Shown here: piece after piece, positions 1-11,339 of the stretch | Numbering within the stretch: position 1 is the first letter of the stretch | Layout of the letters: every line of letters starts with the position of its first letter | NCBI GenBank assembly: GCA_963682025.1 | Contig: OY821518.1 | Location: 149,527,581-149,591,580 of the forward strand | Direction of reading: 5' to 3' | Origin: Cordilura impudica | Lineage: Eukaryota > Arthropoda > Insecta > Diptera > Scathophagidae | DNA: 64,000 nucleotides | Notes under the pieces: generated by a model | Told to the model about the DNA's origin: nothing | Databases searched by the model: none | The model's input: only the letters and a program-made list of their open reading frames with translations | Translations under genes and position numbers: made by a program

Positions 1-401
1 GCGTCTCAAATATGAACATTTTTTGTTAAAATTTGGTATATAAGCTTTTAGCACCCATAGGATGAAACCTATTGAAATTGGGGAGAATCGATGCATGTTC
101 AGACCAAGTCCCCATAAAAATGACCTCTATGGGATCGACTTAAATTGCTATATGAAACAAATTATCATATAAATTTAGGTAAAATTTGATTTGTATATGA
201 TTTTACTACATTCGATTTTATATCCATTAGTTAGAGCTCTAAAAATATACCTTGTAGACAAAAAATTAATAACAATGCCACTCAAATTTGGTTTATGCTT
301 ATTTCCCATATCCATATAGCTGGACCTAAGAACCTTTCTATAAACGCATCTTATAGGTTATCGTATAGTCGGTATAGACCGACTAAAATTTTCTTACTTA
401 T
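1..401 (+). repeat. DINE-1/mini-me-like dispersed element, copy A (partial)
   Basis: The sequence matches the right half of the better copy at 28743-29532: the 'aaatatgaa...tttggtatataagctt' block, the 'tgttcagacc' and 'ccccat' blocks, and the 3' end with the near-palindrome around 'tagtcggt' followed by 'ttttcttact'. The left half lies outside the window, and several internal blocks are shortened. It is non-coding. The family is described under 28743. Confidence 0.75.
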
Positions 402-780
402 TTTTATTAATGATTGTTAACAAGTTTCTATGATCAAGACTAAAAAGGTAAATGCATTTTAAAAGAATATTACAATTAACTTTCAAAAACACTTTTTTGA
501 GCCTCTTCTCTTTTTTTTTATTTTTCCACACTTTTTTTTAGTATTTTAATCTTTGTCATTGTTTGCTAGTAAGTAAATTAGAAATAATAAAAAATTAAAT
601 TAAAACAAAAACATAAAAATCAAAACGACAACATATATATTTATCGTGTCAAAGCACTCTCTTGACAGACTGTACAAAAGTTTAAAAATTTTTTTATTAT
701 TTATCTTTACAGGAAAAAAAGGGTTTAAAAAAGAATTTTTTTTAAAGACAGTATCACAAATTTTTTAAAACTACAATAGA
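402..780. other. A+T-rich spacer
   Basis: Long A and T runs with no recognisable coding or repeat signal. The LINE fragment that follows begins somewhere near 770; no clear target-site duplication was found. Confidence 0.5.
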
Positions 781-1233
781 ATGAAATTTTCTCTTGCTAA
801 AACCTTTGTCATGCCTAAACTGCTGTACGGATGTAAAATATTCGCTAGCTGTGATGCTCGTAGTAGAACCAGGTTACAAGCTGCTTATAATGCTGTACTG
901 AGATACGTCTATTGCATAGAAAGATATGATGGAACATCACCTTATTCAAAAACCTTATATGGCGTAGGCTTTGATGATCTATTAAAAATTAAGTCATTAA
1001 TCTTCTTACATAAGATAATATATACCAAGGAGCCAAATTATTTATACTGTCGTCTTCGATTTGCCGGATCAAACAGGGGAATGAAACTTATTCTTGTTCG
1101 ACACCATAGTCTTATATCTGATTGGCAATTTTTTTTTATTAACTTTGTGCGTCTTTGGAACTCATTACCCTCCAGCACCCAACTAATTGGCAACGCTACA
1201 CAATTTAAAAATATTTTATTTTCAAGTTTTTAA
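781..1233 (+). pseudogene. LINE ORF2 C-terminal end (jockey-like, no RNase H)
   Basis: This 150-residue open stretch matches the region after the reverse transcriptase palm and thumb in jockey-group LINEs. Visible blocks are 'LAKTFVMPKLLYGCKIFASCD' near the start, 'LIFLHKIIYTKEPNYLY' in the middle, and 'WQFFFINFVRLWNSLPS' near the C-terminus. It ends in a natural stop and is followed by a 3' UTR and a tail, so this is the true 3' end of an element. The endonuclease and RT core are missing, the usual 5' truncation of LINE insertions. The start given is only the first ATG in the open frame. The same 'LLYGC' block recurs at 30325-30435. Confidence 0.75.
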
Positions 1234-1432
1234 ATATAACGTTCCATACTGTTTTAAATTTGTAAATTCTAGTGTGTAATGTTTTTGCTATTGTATTATT
1301 AATTTTTTTTTTTTTACTATTATAAATTACAACCTAACAAATCAATGTATGTATGTCAATATAAGATCACACACTTTAATTGTTGTTTGTGATATCAATG
1401 TAAATAAATAAATAAATAAAATAAATAAAAAA
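1234..1432 (+). mobile_element. LINE 3' UTR with (TAAA)n tail
   Basis: An A+T-rich untranslated stretch follows the stop codon. It closes with about seven units of TAAA at 1401-1432, a typical simple-repeat LINE tail. Together with 781-1233 it makes a 5'-truncated insertion of about 660 bp. Confidence 0.65.
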
Positions 1433-2955
1433 TAGCCCAAAATAATAGTTTCGACTTTAGTTGCTTCAATCTTTAGCTGAGCTGAACAAATAGTTTCGCG
1501 ATACACCAAATAATAGTTTGAAATATTGGCTAAAAATCTAGTTGAACTACATATATAAATAAACATCTCCTCAAAATTATAGGAATTTTCCATTTTTTTT
1601 TTACGAAAAGACAAAATTTTTAAAAAAATAATCATCAAAATTGTGAATTACTGAATGTTTATGAATAAAATTTTTTATACATATAATTTGTACATATCAA
1701 ATAAAAATAAGAAATTTTTGTATGAATTAGACCGTTAATATATAAAACAGAATTAAAGGAATCTATTTAATTTAAGACGTTTTTTTGCTTTTCTTAACAC
1801 GCATGAATTCCAACTCTACGCTTTGAATGTGCGCCTTACGTTAGCGTTGGAGTGTCCTTATTGCAAAATTTAAAAATGTTCGGGTTATGTATTGTTGATC
1901 GTCATGTTTTTACAAAAAATAAGTTTTTTTTGTTGAACTCGAGATCGTGTATATAATTTCTGGTAATATAAAAGATACATTTTTGTAATGTAAGAGAAAT
2001 ATGAAAAAAAAAAATTTAAGACATGACTTGTTCATCGTCAGTATCCTTCTGTCTATTACTTCAACTCATACTTATTTAACTCAAAAATTAGAAAGAATTT
2101 GAGAAATGGTTTTTAGTTTTCTTATACGAGAGTTAGTGCGAACAAGCCGCTTTTATTTGCAATTTCTAACTTTATAGAAAAGTATGTCCCAATGAATCTT
2201 TAAATTAAAAATAATTTCGTCCTTCACATAATCTTAAATGTTGATGTTAATAACTTATTTAGTTTTGCTGATATTATTGTTATTTTCTAAAAATGTAGGC
2301 ATTTTTTAATATAATGTATTTACAGCTTATATCAGTTGTTAATGTGGCCTGAAAGCTGCAAACTCATTTTTTCTTGCTCTTAGTTACTTTTAATGGCATT
2401 TTGTCTTCAGAATTTATAATTAAAATTTTCTCACTTTCGCTTATATGTAGTCTGATTTTTATTATCTAAAATATGTGTATATGTAAAGTACAATAATAAA
2501 TACAAATTTTTTTGAACTAATCTTTATTAGAAACATGACAGGAATATTTATGGCTTTATAAATGGCGCATGCTAAATAATACTAAAGGTTATAAAAAAAA
2601 ATCGACAACCACCAATAGAAAGCAGCATTATTGCATTTTATGTAAAAAGAATCAATTTAAAAAATTGTTTCCCAATTCGCAGATTTTTGAATTTTCTAAG
2701 ATGCAGTTATTGCTAAAAAAGAAATCCATAAAATTAAAATAAGAAAATAATATTATAAAGATTTTTTTTTATTTTTTTTTCACTAAAGGCCCATATATTA
2801 TTATTACTAAAGAGAAAAATATTTTTGTAACCACTTTTAATACGTACACCAAGAATTTTTTTGACTATACAACACATTCCGAAATGTTGTTTTATTATCT
2901 TTAAATTCATATAATTATGTTTTAGCAAATTCTAATTAACCAATTTTATAAAAAT
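1433..2955. other. A+T-rich, no gene seen
   Basis: Short open stretches on both strands look like chance. No transposon ends, RNA gene or conserved protein motif was recognised. Confidence 0.5.
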
Positions 2956-3213
2956 AGAGTCAGTAATTGTCTAACGCCACCTTTGCTTAAAAAAAAGCTT
3001 CTAATCGCTTTGGCATTGTATTTACACTTCCTGAATTTTGGTCATTAAGAGTACTATGTGGGTCATTTCAAACTTCCTTTCCACGAGAGCCAATCCAGAA
3101 CATCAATTCTCGGAATACATATTTACCATAGTCGGCTAGCTTTGGTACTGATGGAATGAGATTTTCTTGCAAAATATTTATATATTTTTCTGCGGTTCCA
3201 TTAATGAAATGAA
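2956..3213 (-). pseudogene. Tc1-like transposase, C-terminal part
   Basis: Read on the minus strand, the right-hand end gives 'HFINGTAEKYINILQENLIP', the block that in Tc1 transposases follows the 'MVWGC' region. The left end gives 'MPKRLEAFF', matching the Tc1 C-terminal 'PKR..' block. Between them the frame is broken and the 'DWPS.SPDLNPIE' catalytic region is only faintly visible. The preceding part of the same transposase lies at 6283-6480, on the far side of the DINE-like copy, so one Tc1 insertion has been split. It cannot make protein. Confidence 0.65.
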
Positions 3214-3215
3214 AA

Positions 3216-3737
3216 CAAGTAAGAAATTATAGTCGGTCTAGACGATACCCTATACCATGGTTTAGAGACCCTATCTCTTCGGTCCAACTAATTCGATATA
3301 GAAAATAGGAATAAACCAAATTTGAGTGGTTGGCTGCAGATATGAAAAAGTTCATATCGGATGCTATATTTATATGGGGACTAGGTCGAAATATGGACCG
3401 ATCCTGACCATATTTGATAAAGTCACTTATATTTTGAAATAATATATACAAACCAAATTAGAGAAAAATCTTTGCAATGTTTTTGTTTTTTGATGGATTT
3501 AAGTGAAGATCGGGAAGCAGCTCTATATGGGGCCTATGACTAAAAATTGTCCTATAGGGATTATTTTTGGACTACTGATTTATGGATATCATATACACAT
3601 ACAAACCCAATTTGACTGATATCTATATGATAATTTGGATCTTACGGCAATTTATGTCGATTTCATAGGGGTCATTTGTATGGGGACTAGGTCTGAACAT
3701 GGACCGAATTTCAATAGCGTTCATCCTATGGCCGGTA
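3216..3737 (-). repeat. DINE-1/mini-me-like element, copy B, first half
   Basis: Inverted copy of the family seen at 28743-29532. It starts with 'caagtaagaaattatagtcgg' (the 3' end of the family) and breaks off at 'gccggta' (3731-3737). The other half resumes at 6028 with the same 7 bases. It interrupts the Tc1 transposase. Confidence 0.8.
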
Positions 3738-4648
3738 TTGTCATTGATAGGCAAAAAATGAGGCGAATAAACACAATACTCGTTTGATAATTTCATTAAG
3801 TTTATTTGGTTTATTTCTATAAAGAAGTAATGGTACAAAGTTCATCAACAACAAATATCAAAGTTTATTTGCATGACTTACCACAGTTTCATCCTCTTTC
3901 GCCAAAATTTCAACTATCAATAAATTTACTTTAAAGACCAAACAGAAGTTTGTGTTTCAATATACTTATACATATATACGCACAAGTAGCGGCTCTTCGA
4001 AGTAAATGATATTTGACGAAATAACTGCAGTAAGAGCAATACAAAGCAACATACATTGATAACTTAGTCGGAGTTCACACAAGGCAATTTTTGTTGCGCA
4101 ATTCTTGAGTTTGTAGGAGAGAGGGGAAAGAAGAGTGGTATTTGGTACGGAGTTGCTTGTACTCGGCAATTCGTTTTGTTGTGCAATACGTAATTATAAA
4201 CACGAAGTTAGCTGCAGCTAATTATTTGACATTTCTTTTCATTCTTTGTTTCGTTGTGAGAAATTGTGGACAATTTAAAAATAATTTTAAAGGAAAACAT
4301 TTTATTTGATTTTTAAGAAAAATTACATTTATATGGAGTCGGCAGCTTGTAGAGAAATTAATAATTTGTGTCGAAGAAAACAGTTGTGTTTACAACATAA
4401 AATCGGCCGAAGGCGTATTTGATGAGGAAGATTTAAATTAATATTGTAGATCAGGTAATAAAAAAAAAAACGCATGTCAATACCTAAAAAATAAATAATA
4501 ATATTATTTATCTTTTTCGTAGCTTCAACAAAAATACAGTACAAATAAATTTTATTTAATTGCTGTGATTAGGCATACTCTATTTATTGAATATGAACAT
4601 GATATAAGAGGATATATTTTAGTGCATTTTTAAATAATTGCAATTATA

Positions 4649-4820
4649 CCTTTTCCAATTGAATTTCATTAAATATCAATTGAATTTCAGAAAATATCAG
4701 TTGTATTTCATTTAATATCAATTGAATTTCAATTGTATTAGCACTCTGCCTATATTTCTGAAATTCAATTGATACATTCTGAAATACAATTGATACTTTT
4801 TGAAATACAATTGGAAAAGG
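4649..4820. repeat. Inverted-repeat block made of 21-bp units
   Basis: It begins CCTTTTCCAATTG and ends with the exact complement CAATTGGAAAAGG. Both arms are built of the 21-bp unit seen in the long array at 60505-61215 (core 'tttcagaaaatatcaattg'), running inward in opposite orientation with a spacer around 'ttagcactctgcc'. It looks like a small foldback element nested in the Harbinger copy. Confidence 0.6.
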
Positions 4821-5193
4821 TGTACAAATAAGTTATTCTTTCAATTGTTTTCTGAATAAAAAGAACAAATATATTTTTTGAATTTCTCAAGTCTTCTTTT
4901 TTTATTGGTATGGAAATTTATGTTTATATGTGCATATGCAAGTAATAAACATTTTAATACTGAATAAAAGATCACATAACGGATGATACGGTTATATATG
5001 GTTTGGAAAAAAATTTTTTAATTAGTACTAAATGTAAGATTGTTGTTTGGAAAATGTGAATTAATAAAAAAGAACTTCAAAGGCCGGAATGATTTATGCT
5101 ATTCCACCTAAAAAATAACCAGTCAATTCGATTATGAATGGATTATTAAACTAATTGCATTACCGTATTATATATATATAGTAATTAAGTATA

Positions 5194-5683
5194 TCACAAC
5201 CAATCCACTTTGCCTTCGTTGTTAAAATACTCCATAAACTGTTGACGTAAGAGTTCTGCACCACCCTTTCGAGAATTATATACACTGCTTAAGTTGTTAC
5301 TTATTTCAGCCGGGGTATCTGCAATGCTATTTATATATATCTTCTGTTATCAACAAATAATTATGTAATATGCAGCAAGCAAATGTTATTGACTCCACAG
5401 TTTCCACTTTTAAGTTCATTGGAGCTAAAAAAAACTCTAAACCGATTGGCTAAGATACCAAAAGCATGCTCGATAACGTGTCTTCCACGAGAAAGCCTTG
5501 CGGTGAATATTTGCTTCTCTCTGGAAAATAATGAAAATAATATTATTATATTTCAGAACTAAATACGCCATACAAACCATTTAATATATCGTCCTTTTCG
5601 TTGTCATCAGAATCTAAATCTATAGCTTCTCCAATGCAGTCAATTATAGATTCGATTATTTCATTTTTGTTTTTTGCTTCCAT
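5194..5683 (-). pseudogene. PIF/Harbinger transposase remnant
   Basis: An ATG at 5683 opens about 37 residues, rich in acidic residues at the end ('EAIDLDSDDNEKDDILN'). After an A+T-rich stretch with plausible splice sites comes 'ARLSRGRHVIEHAFGILANR', the hallmark block next to the third catalytic residue in PIF/Harbinger nucleases. The last residues, 'AELLRQQFMEYFNNEGKV', match the usual C-terminus, and a TGA follows. The first two catalytic Asp regions are deleted and a frameshift separates the conserved block from the tail. It is non-functional; compare the near-intact relative at 38161-39458. Confidence 0.7.
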
Positions 5684-6027
5684 TTTTTTAAATAGATTTT
5701 TCACCTTGAACCACAACACAAACTAAATAAAATGAACTGTCAAAAATTTAGGAATTTGGAAGCAAAAGAAAACGAAAAGTTGCGGCAATAAATTGCTCTG
5801 TGTGAACATTAAGGCAACTTTAAAAGAGAATTAAAAAAAAGTTACGGAACAAAAATTGCCTTGTGTGAAACCAGACTAACTGAACACATAAATGTACAGT
5901 GGGCAACTCAAACAACGTTATCAGGCAAATTTTAATAATCGATAAAAAATAAATCGAAGTTTTCTAACAATATAAAACATTTAAATAATTTAAAGGTTAT
6001 ACTGAAATATATTAGCCACGGGCGACA

Positions 6028-6280
6028 GCCGGTAAAAGCTTACATACCAAATTTCATCAAAATATCTTCATATTTGCAACCTGTAGTTTGATTACAAGGT
6101 TTACATGCACACAGACGGACGGACATAGCTTAATCGACTCAGAAAGTGATTCTGATCAGAAAGTGATTCTGAGTCGATCGGTATAATAAAAGATGGGTCT
6201 AGGTCAAATATTTTTGGTAGTTACAAACAGCAGAACAAAGTCATTACACCCAAACCACATGGTGGTATAGGGTATAATAA
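6028..6280 (-). repeat. DINE-1/mini-me-like element, copy B, second half
   Basis: Continues copy B from GCCGGTA through the 'acacagacggacggaca' microsatellite block to 'ggtatagggtataa', the family's 5' end in inverted orientation. A short local duplication of 'cagaaagtgattctga' is present at about 6140-6172. Confidence 0.8.
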
Positions 6281-6282
6281 CA

Positions 6283-6480
6283 TACAGCCTTTGAGGACAT
6301 GCACCCCAACACCATAAGGCTAGCTGGAAACTTAACAGTGCACTTTCAACAGTCTTTATTATATGCTTGCATGTTTTTTCGAATCACCTTTTTTCTGGCA
6401 TCACAGTTGCTCAAAATAATAGTGTTCCATTGCATTTTACCCAAGAATGTCTTTCCTTTGACCATAACTGTAACATAACA
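6283..6480 (-). pseudogene. Tc1-like transposase, central part
   Basis: Read on the minus strand, this gives pieces of the Tc1 core: 'MQWNTII' followed by a degraded 'WSDES'-like zone, 'RKKVIRKNMQAYN', then 'CTVKFPASLMVLGCMSSKAV', equivalent to the family's 'MVWGCMSSKG'. It stops at the edge of the DINE-like copy and resumes at 3213. Stops and the loss of the first catalytic Asp show it is dead. No N-terminal DNA-binding region was found between 6480 and 6750. Confidence 0.65.
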
Positions 6481-6750
6481 ATATTTGTTATGTTAAAGCT
6501 TTAAGTTATTCAGTTAAAGCTTTATTAAAGTTCTTAGTTGTTATACATAATTAAAACAAAATATATAATAATGAATTGTAAACCCAACTAAAGAGAATGC
6601 AACAGTTTTAAATGTGTACTAAATACATATAATTATTGTAGCTATCACTTTATTGTAGTACAAGCATAATAAGAAATAATGAAAAGTCAGTTAATAAATA
6701 AACTCTGAAATATAAACATCACAATAACAAACATTTTTGTTTCATTCTAA

Positions 6751-7117
6751 GCGCAGTAACTAAGGACTGTTCTTTGGCCTAAAGACTATTTGGTAGAACG
6801 TGGGTCCTGAAGCCGTACATTATCTACTGGTCGTTCATGACTAAGGCAATCCTGAGCAAAGTGTACCGCATTGCCTGTATTGGTATCACCGGGGCAACTA
6901 GAACGTGTCCAAACGATGCCATCGGCGCCATGCTCAACGTCACACCATTGCATATTTTGGTCATCGAAGATGCATGGATGAGTGCCGTACGATTCAGGAA
7001 TCTGGCAGCATGATTCCTGAGTGGCTAGACTCTTTTCAAATGACCCGGTGGCGAGGGTCATGGACAGAATGCTACCAAAGAAAATATTTGTCAGGGAATT
7101 TAGGACAATGATATTGG
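6751..7117 (+). pseudogene. RNase H-type LINE ORF2, RT thumb fragment
   Basis: In the plus frame the sequence reads 'LFGRTWVLKP', then 'AILSKVYRIACIGITGATRT' and 'MLNVTPLHILVIEDAWMSAV', the strongly conserved region between the reverse transcriptase and RNase H of I/LOA/R1-group LINEs. A TAA in the first part, a TGA after 'FRNLAA' and small deletions break it. It runs, in frame at its end ('KKIFVREFRTMIL'), up to 7117, where Gypsy-1 is inserted, and continues after 14816 as the RNase H part. It is more G+C-rich than its surroundings. Confidence 0.7.
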
Positions 7118-7283
7118 TGTAGGCACCTAATATTTTATATCTTACTATTACTATTTTTAAGTTACCTTTGTTTTTATTATATTCTTTTAATCAATTTTGA
7201 GTTTTCAAAATATTTTCATTATGGTTTATATTTTCAATCAATAAACATTTAATTTTTAAATTGTTTTAATAAATATTAATTAC
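7118..7283 (+). repeat. Gypsy-1 5' LTR (3' tip missing or diverged)
   Basis: Starts TGTAGGCACC and matches 14636-14801 with few differences, up to 'aatattaatta'. Beyond 7283 the two copies diverge abruptly, about 11 bp before the expected LTR end. This suggests that the 5' LTR tip and primer site were displaced by the insert that follows. Confidence 0.75.
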
Positions 7284-10200
7284 TAGTTGATTGTGTGGCG
7301 CCTAGGCGCCCGTTTAAAAATTATGAATAAAATAAACAGTTTAAATTCAAATAAACGAAAAATTTATAATAAATTAAATTTCTTTTAATATTTAATTTAA
7401 TTATATTTTAATTTAATTTTAATATAAAACAAAAACTTCGAAAAAGTTTGCCAGTAGCCAACCTTCGCTTTGTACTTTCTGCTTCTATACATAAGGAGTT
7501 TTTAATATTATATGATCTTAAAAAAAATATTTTATTTTGATAGAAACTCGGTAATTGTAGTCTTATTAAGGCAAACTATTAATATGTATCTTTTTAATAA
7601 TTTAATTTATGATTTATAACTTTTTAAAATGCATCAAAATAAATAAACTTATTTAACTAAAAAAAGTTTTTAAACCTTTCGGACAAAACAAAAAAATACT
7701 ACGGTTATAACGAACTTAGTCTAAGTAATTTGGCCGGTCTCACCGAGGTCGTTATAACCGAACTCCATTTTACTTTAAAAAAAAAAATAGAATAGCATAG
7801 AAAAAAACGCTTTAGAGCAAAGTTCCTAAAAGTTTCTTAAGGGGGGGTAAGTTTTTAAAAGTTAAAAAAGTCGTATTTTCATAATTCTTTTTTGAAGATA
7901 TGAATAACGTTGGATTATTATATATACGTTATAGTATAACATTTGAAGAATCTTTGAAAAAATTTTCAATTAAAAATTTTAATAAATAAGTCCAGAGGCG
8001 TTCTTATTTTGCGGTGAACATCATAACTCGTTACCGGATGATGTGAAATTTAAAAATCGAAATGCGTTTCAAAGGTGACATGTTTCCTGAGGTAGTGACG
8101 AAGAGTTTTTACAATTTTTTTTTTTTGCAGATATTTTGAAGTGAAAAACGTTTTTGCTATACAATTTCGGGAATTTGTTGTTAAAAAATGGGGAAGAAAA
8201 TGGAATTAAAAAAATTTTTCGTGGTTACCTGATCATTTATGTGTAGATATAGAGTCTAAAATTTCAAAAGAATCGGTCAAGTAGATTTTGAGTTATGATG
8301 TTCACGGACATCGAACATTTATTTGCGAGAAAATCGGTTTAAAGTTTTTTAAAAACTGATTTATACACTATATACCATATGAGGCCGGTCGCTGGAAACG
8401 CTGTATCTTCTTAAGTTTTGCTCTGATTTACTTAAAATTAAACCTACCACCCCTTAAGGAAGTGCAAACACCAATACACCTACACAAAAGAGAAAAAAAA
8501 TATAATTTCATCATACATGTAAACTGAAAAAAGAGAACTACATTTTTTGCAGTTATCTATAAATAAAAAAAATAAAAAATAAGGGCGTATTAGTTTTACT
8601 TAAAAAAAAAACTTATTATTCCAAATCGCCTTTAATTCTTCCATGATAATTTCAATAAATTATTCAAATTAGAATCTTAAATATACCTATTTACGTAATT
8701 TATGTTTGTCTAAATTTTTTGAAAGCAAATTATGCAAAAATTAATATGAGTGAAAAAAAAAATTTTCCCACTTCTCTTCTGAAATTACAATATAATATAA
8801 TTATGCAAAGTTAGAATAAATAATTTAAATTTTAAACCTAATATGCCACTATTTTTTCAAGTGCTTCCAATACAGAGCTTTAAACGAAACCATATGTTGG
8901 ACAACAACAAAATCCGCATTGAAGATCTCTCAAATATTTATTAAAAAAGCATACTCGTTGGTAAGTGCTGGCCATCAGAGAACCTGAGCGAAAACACTCA
9001 TAACAATACAAAACAATTTTGAGATGAAAAACAAAACAGGCAAATGGAAAAGTTTAGTTTGATAAAAGAAGTATGTATGCATATCGGACGACGTTAAATG
9101 AGAAAAATAAAAATGTTTAAAATTTCATTAATTACTTTTTTGCAGAATTTTTTTATTGACCAACAAAGGGAATTTAAAGAAGAATTTGAATAGATTTTAG
9201 TTTTTTTTGATGCATTTTTTTCGTTCAGCTTATTCCATATGTAACACGAAATCTGGATATGTAGTGCTATTGTCGTTAGCAGTGCTCCCAGTTTTGGCAA
9301 CTTATTGTAATTTCGACGATTTTTCAATTTGTTAAAATGATTTGTTAAATTTGTTAAAATGATGATTGAAGATTTAAAATTTTCAGTAGTATAATAATTA
9401 CGATTTCAAAGGTTAACAATTAATGGGTTGTTTATCGAAAATTGATAGTTTTTGTACAGTGTAAATGTAAATTACAAAATATGTATAGATTTAATTCTGG
9501 GTCAAGTCGTTTCAAAACGGAAATACCTTGAATAGCATCTCCATTTAAGATTTAAATTTTAATTACGGCTATACTTTAAGCCTATATTATATGTTTCAGC
9601 TATAGATACATATCAATAAAATTATTTAGTTGATTGCTGTGTTAAATTTTTTTCGTTGAAATTTCATCACCAAAACATTTTTATATATAGAAATATAAAA
9701 TGCTGTAATAATATTCGTAATATGATTGATATAAATAAATTTTATTGTTTCGAGTTCTATAAGCGGTAAAATTTTCTTGATAATTTCTTGTTTTAAAAAT
9801 GACGATTTTGGCGATTTAGTTTCCAAAATTGTCGATTTTCAGAAGATTTTATTAGCAGCACTGGTCGGTAACAAAGAAGAGAGAAAATTGTGTGTGAGTT
9901 TGAATAAAATGAGAAAGATTAAATTTTGTTTGCGAAAGCTTTGTATGGAGTGCTATGTGTGTGTATTATTTCAGCGTTACAGAATCAGTCGGTCAGTCAA
10001 TGATTCAGGGATCAGCGTAAATATATTTAAGATTACAACTAAATATTGGCGATTCTGCCAGAAGCTCAAAAAGCTAAACCTTATAAATATTGTAAAATCA
10101 AATTATATACAAGAACCATAATTCAACATTCAAGATTCAAGATTTTATTAAAATTAATAAATATAACCGAGATAATCAAGAAGTCAAGATAAGATAATCA

Positions 10201-10446
10201 AGATATCATCAAGATTTTTCAAGAATTTTACGGAAGAGTTTCATAATAAATAAATCTCTCATCACGTCAAGTTTAATATTCAAGCTACCAGCGAATGGCA
10301 AAATAAATTATTGGTATTTATACAATTTGTTCTGTAATTGGTGTCTGTTTATTTTCATTGGTAATTTTTACTCTGAATTTCGACAATTTTAATTATTAAT
10401 ACTTTTACGTTAAGTTAACACTTGTTTGTAAATTTCTTCTTCGAAA
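7284..10446. other. Unexplained 3.1-kb segment between 5' LTR and gag of Gypsy-1
   Basis: CsRn1-type elements normally start gag right after the primer site, so this block is extra. It holds a GGCGCCTAGGCGCC palindrome (7297-7310), an inverted 'ggttataacg' pair (7702-7758), the TTAA-flanked MITE-like element at 7841-8453, and otherwise A+T-rich sequence. A weak 'attggtgtc' at about 10336 could be a decayed tRNA primer site ahead of gag. The open stretch at 9777-10121 resembles no family that I recognise. Confidence 0.45.
7841..8453. mobile_element. MITE-like element with TTAA duplication
   Basis: TTAA flanks both sides (7837-7840, 8454-8457). The ends are inverted repeats, GGGGGGGTAAGTTT at the left and the complement of GGGGTGGTAGGTTT at the right. 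It is 613 bp long with no coding capacity. TTAA duplication is the piggyBac target, but the termini start GGG rather than CCC, so the class is uncertain. Confidence 0.5.
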
Positions 10447-11330
10447 ATGTCGTTAATATGTTCACCTACACGTATTGTTTCTCAATCTCAAAACAATTCT
10501 TCACAGAATACACATCCATCACAACATAGTTTGGACTCTGTCAATAGATTACCGCAGTTTGATTTTGAGATTCATGCTGCTTCTGTCAAACTTCCTCAAT
10601 TTTGGACTAATTGTCCAGAGGCGTGGTTCATCCACGCACTACGAAAGGAATCTCTTTGGACCGAACTAAATATGAATTATAACAGCTCTTCCTCAAGAGG
10701 TTATTATAACCGTTCTTGATCTTATTCAGAATCCCCCAATCACTGATCTTTACAATAATTTAAAGAAAGCATTAGTGGAGCGTCATTCTCTAAGTGAAAC
10801 ATCCCGATTAGAAAAAATATTGTCTGATAGCGTAATGGGTGAATGAAAACCCTCAGACTTTTATCGTTCTCTATCTCTTCTAGCTGGAACTAGTTTTGGA
10901 CCAGATATTTTAAAGAAATTGTGGCTAAGAAAGTTACCCAAAAGTCTGAATATAGCGGTAACAGGTTCAAACCATACTGATATTAATGAAATGATACAGT
11001 TAGCAGATAGAGTATGGGAGGTTATGTTTAACAATGAAATTAGAAGTATTAAAGAAGGCTCCACTTCTAATATTGAAAAAATTATTGAAACCTTAACGAA
11101 ATCTTTACGTGAGAATATAAATAAACTATCGATTGAAGTTAGTTCTCTTAAGAGTAAATTAAGATATCGTCAACCTCGCTCATCTTTTAGAGGAAATAGT
11201 AGGAACAATTCTCGATCACGTTTTCGTTCACTAGTAGAAATTGGTTATGTAGATTTCATTACAGATATGGAAATAAAGCTATTAAGTGTGAACAACCCTG
11301 TTCATTTTCAGAATCTCAGAATTCGTCAAA
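10447..11330 (+). pseudogene. Gypsy-1 gag (broken)
   Basis: The ATG at 10447 opens a Ser/Asn/Gln-rich N-terminus followed by 'VKLPQFWTNCPEAWF', which matches the capsid start of CsRn1-like gags (compare 'VKAPPFWRSDPLLWF' in Gypsy-2). A stop at 10717-10719 and later stops and frame changes follow. The capsid helices continue around 10740-11160 ('RLEKILSD', 'LWLRKLPKSLN'). In a different frame, at about 11248-11310, lies 'CRFHYRYGNKAIKC', followed by 'PC': the unusual Cys-His zinc-binding motif of this clade, in place of a CCHC knuckle. Structural protein of virus-like particles; not producible as it stands. Confidence 0.65.
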
Positions 11331-11339
11331 TAAAAAATC

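Larger units (their letters stand above)
4065..5878 (-). mobile_element. PIF/Harbinger element, internally deleted
   Basis: The ends form terminal inverted repeats: TAGTCGGAGTTCACACAAGG at the left and the complement of a near-identical sequence at 5845-5878, both continuing into GCAATTTTTGTT. A 3-bp duplication ACT flanks it (4062-4064 and 5879-5881), the length expected for Harbinger. The remnant transposase (5194-5683) confirms the class. At 1.81 kb it lacks most of the DDE domain and any MADF gene, so it is non-autonomous. A separate 172-bp inverted-repeat block lies inside at 4649-4820. Confidence 0.75.
3738..6027. mobile_element. 2.29-kb insert in the DINE-like copy
   Basis: The two halves of DINE-like copy B are separated by 2290 bp, with GCCGGTA on both sides (3731-3737 and 6028-6034), consistent with a 7-bp target-site duplication. 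The outermost bases show only weak inverted similarity (TTGTC... against ...GCGACA), so the element's class is not settled. Most of the insert is the Harbinger copy at 4065-5878. The 327-bp left flank and 149-bp right flank show no protein similarity that I recognise. Confidence 0.5.

Noticed and set aside
7294..7310. tRNA-Lys primer binding site (TGGCGCC) after the Gypsy-1 5' LTR
   Set aside because: Only seven bases match, they are part of a palindrome, and the clade to which this gag and pol belong uses tRNA-Trp. The LTR tip itself is missing at this point.
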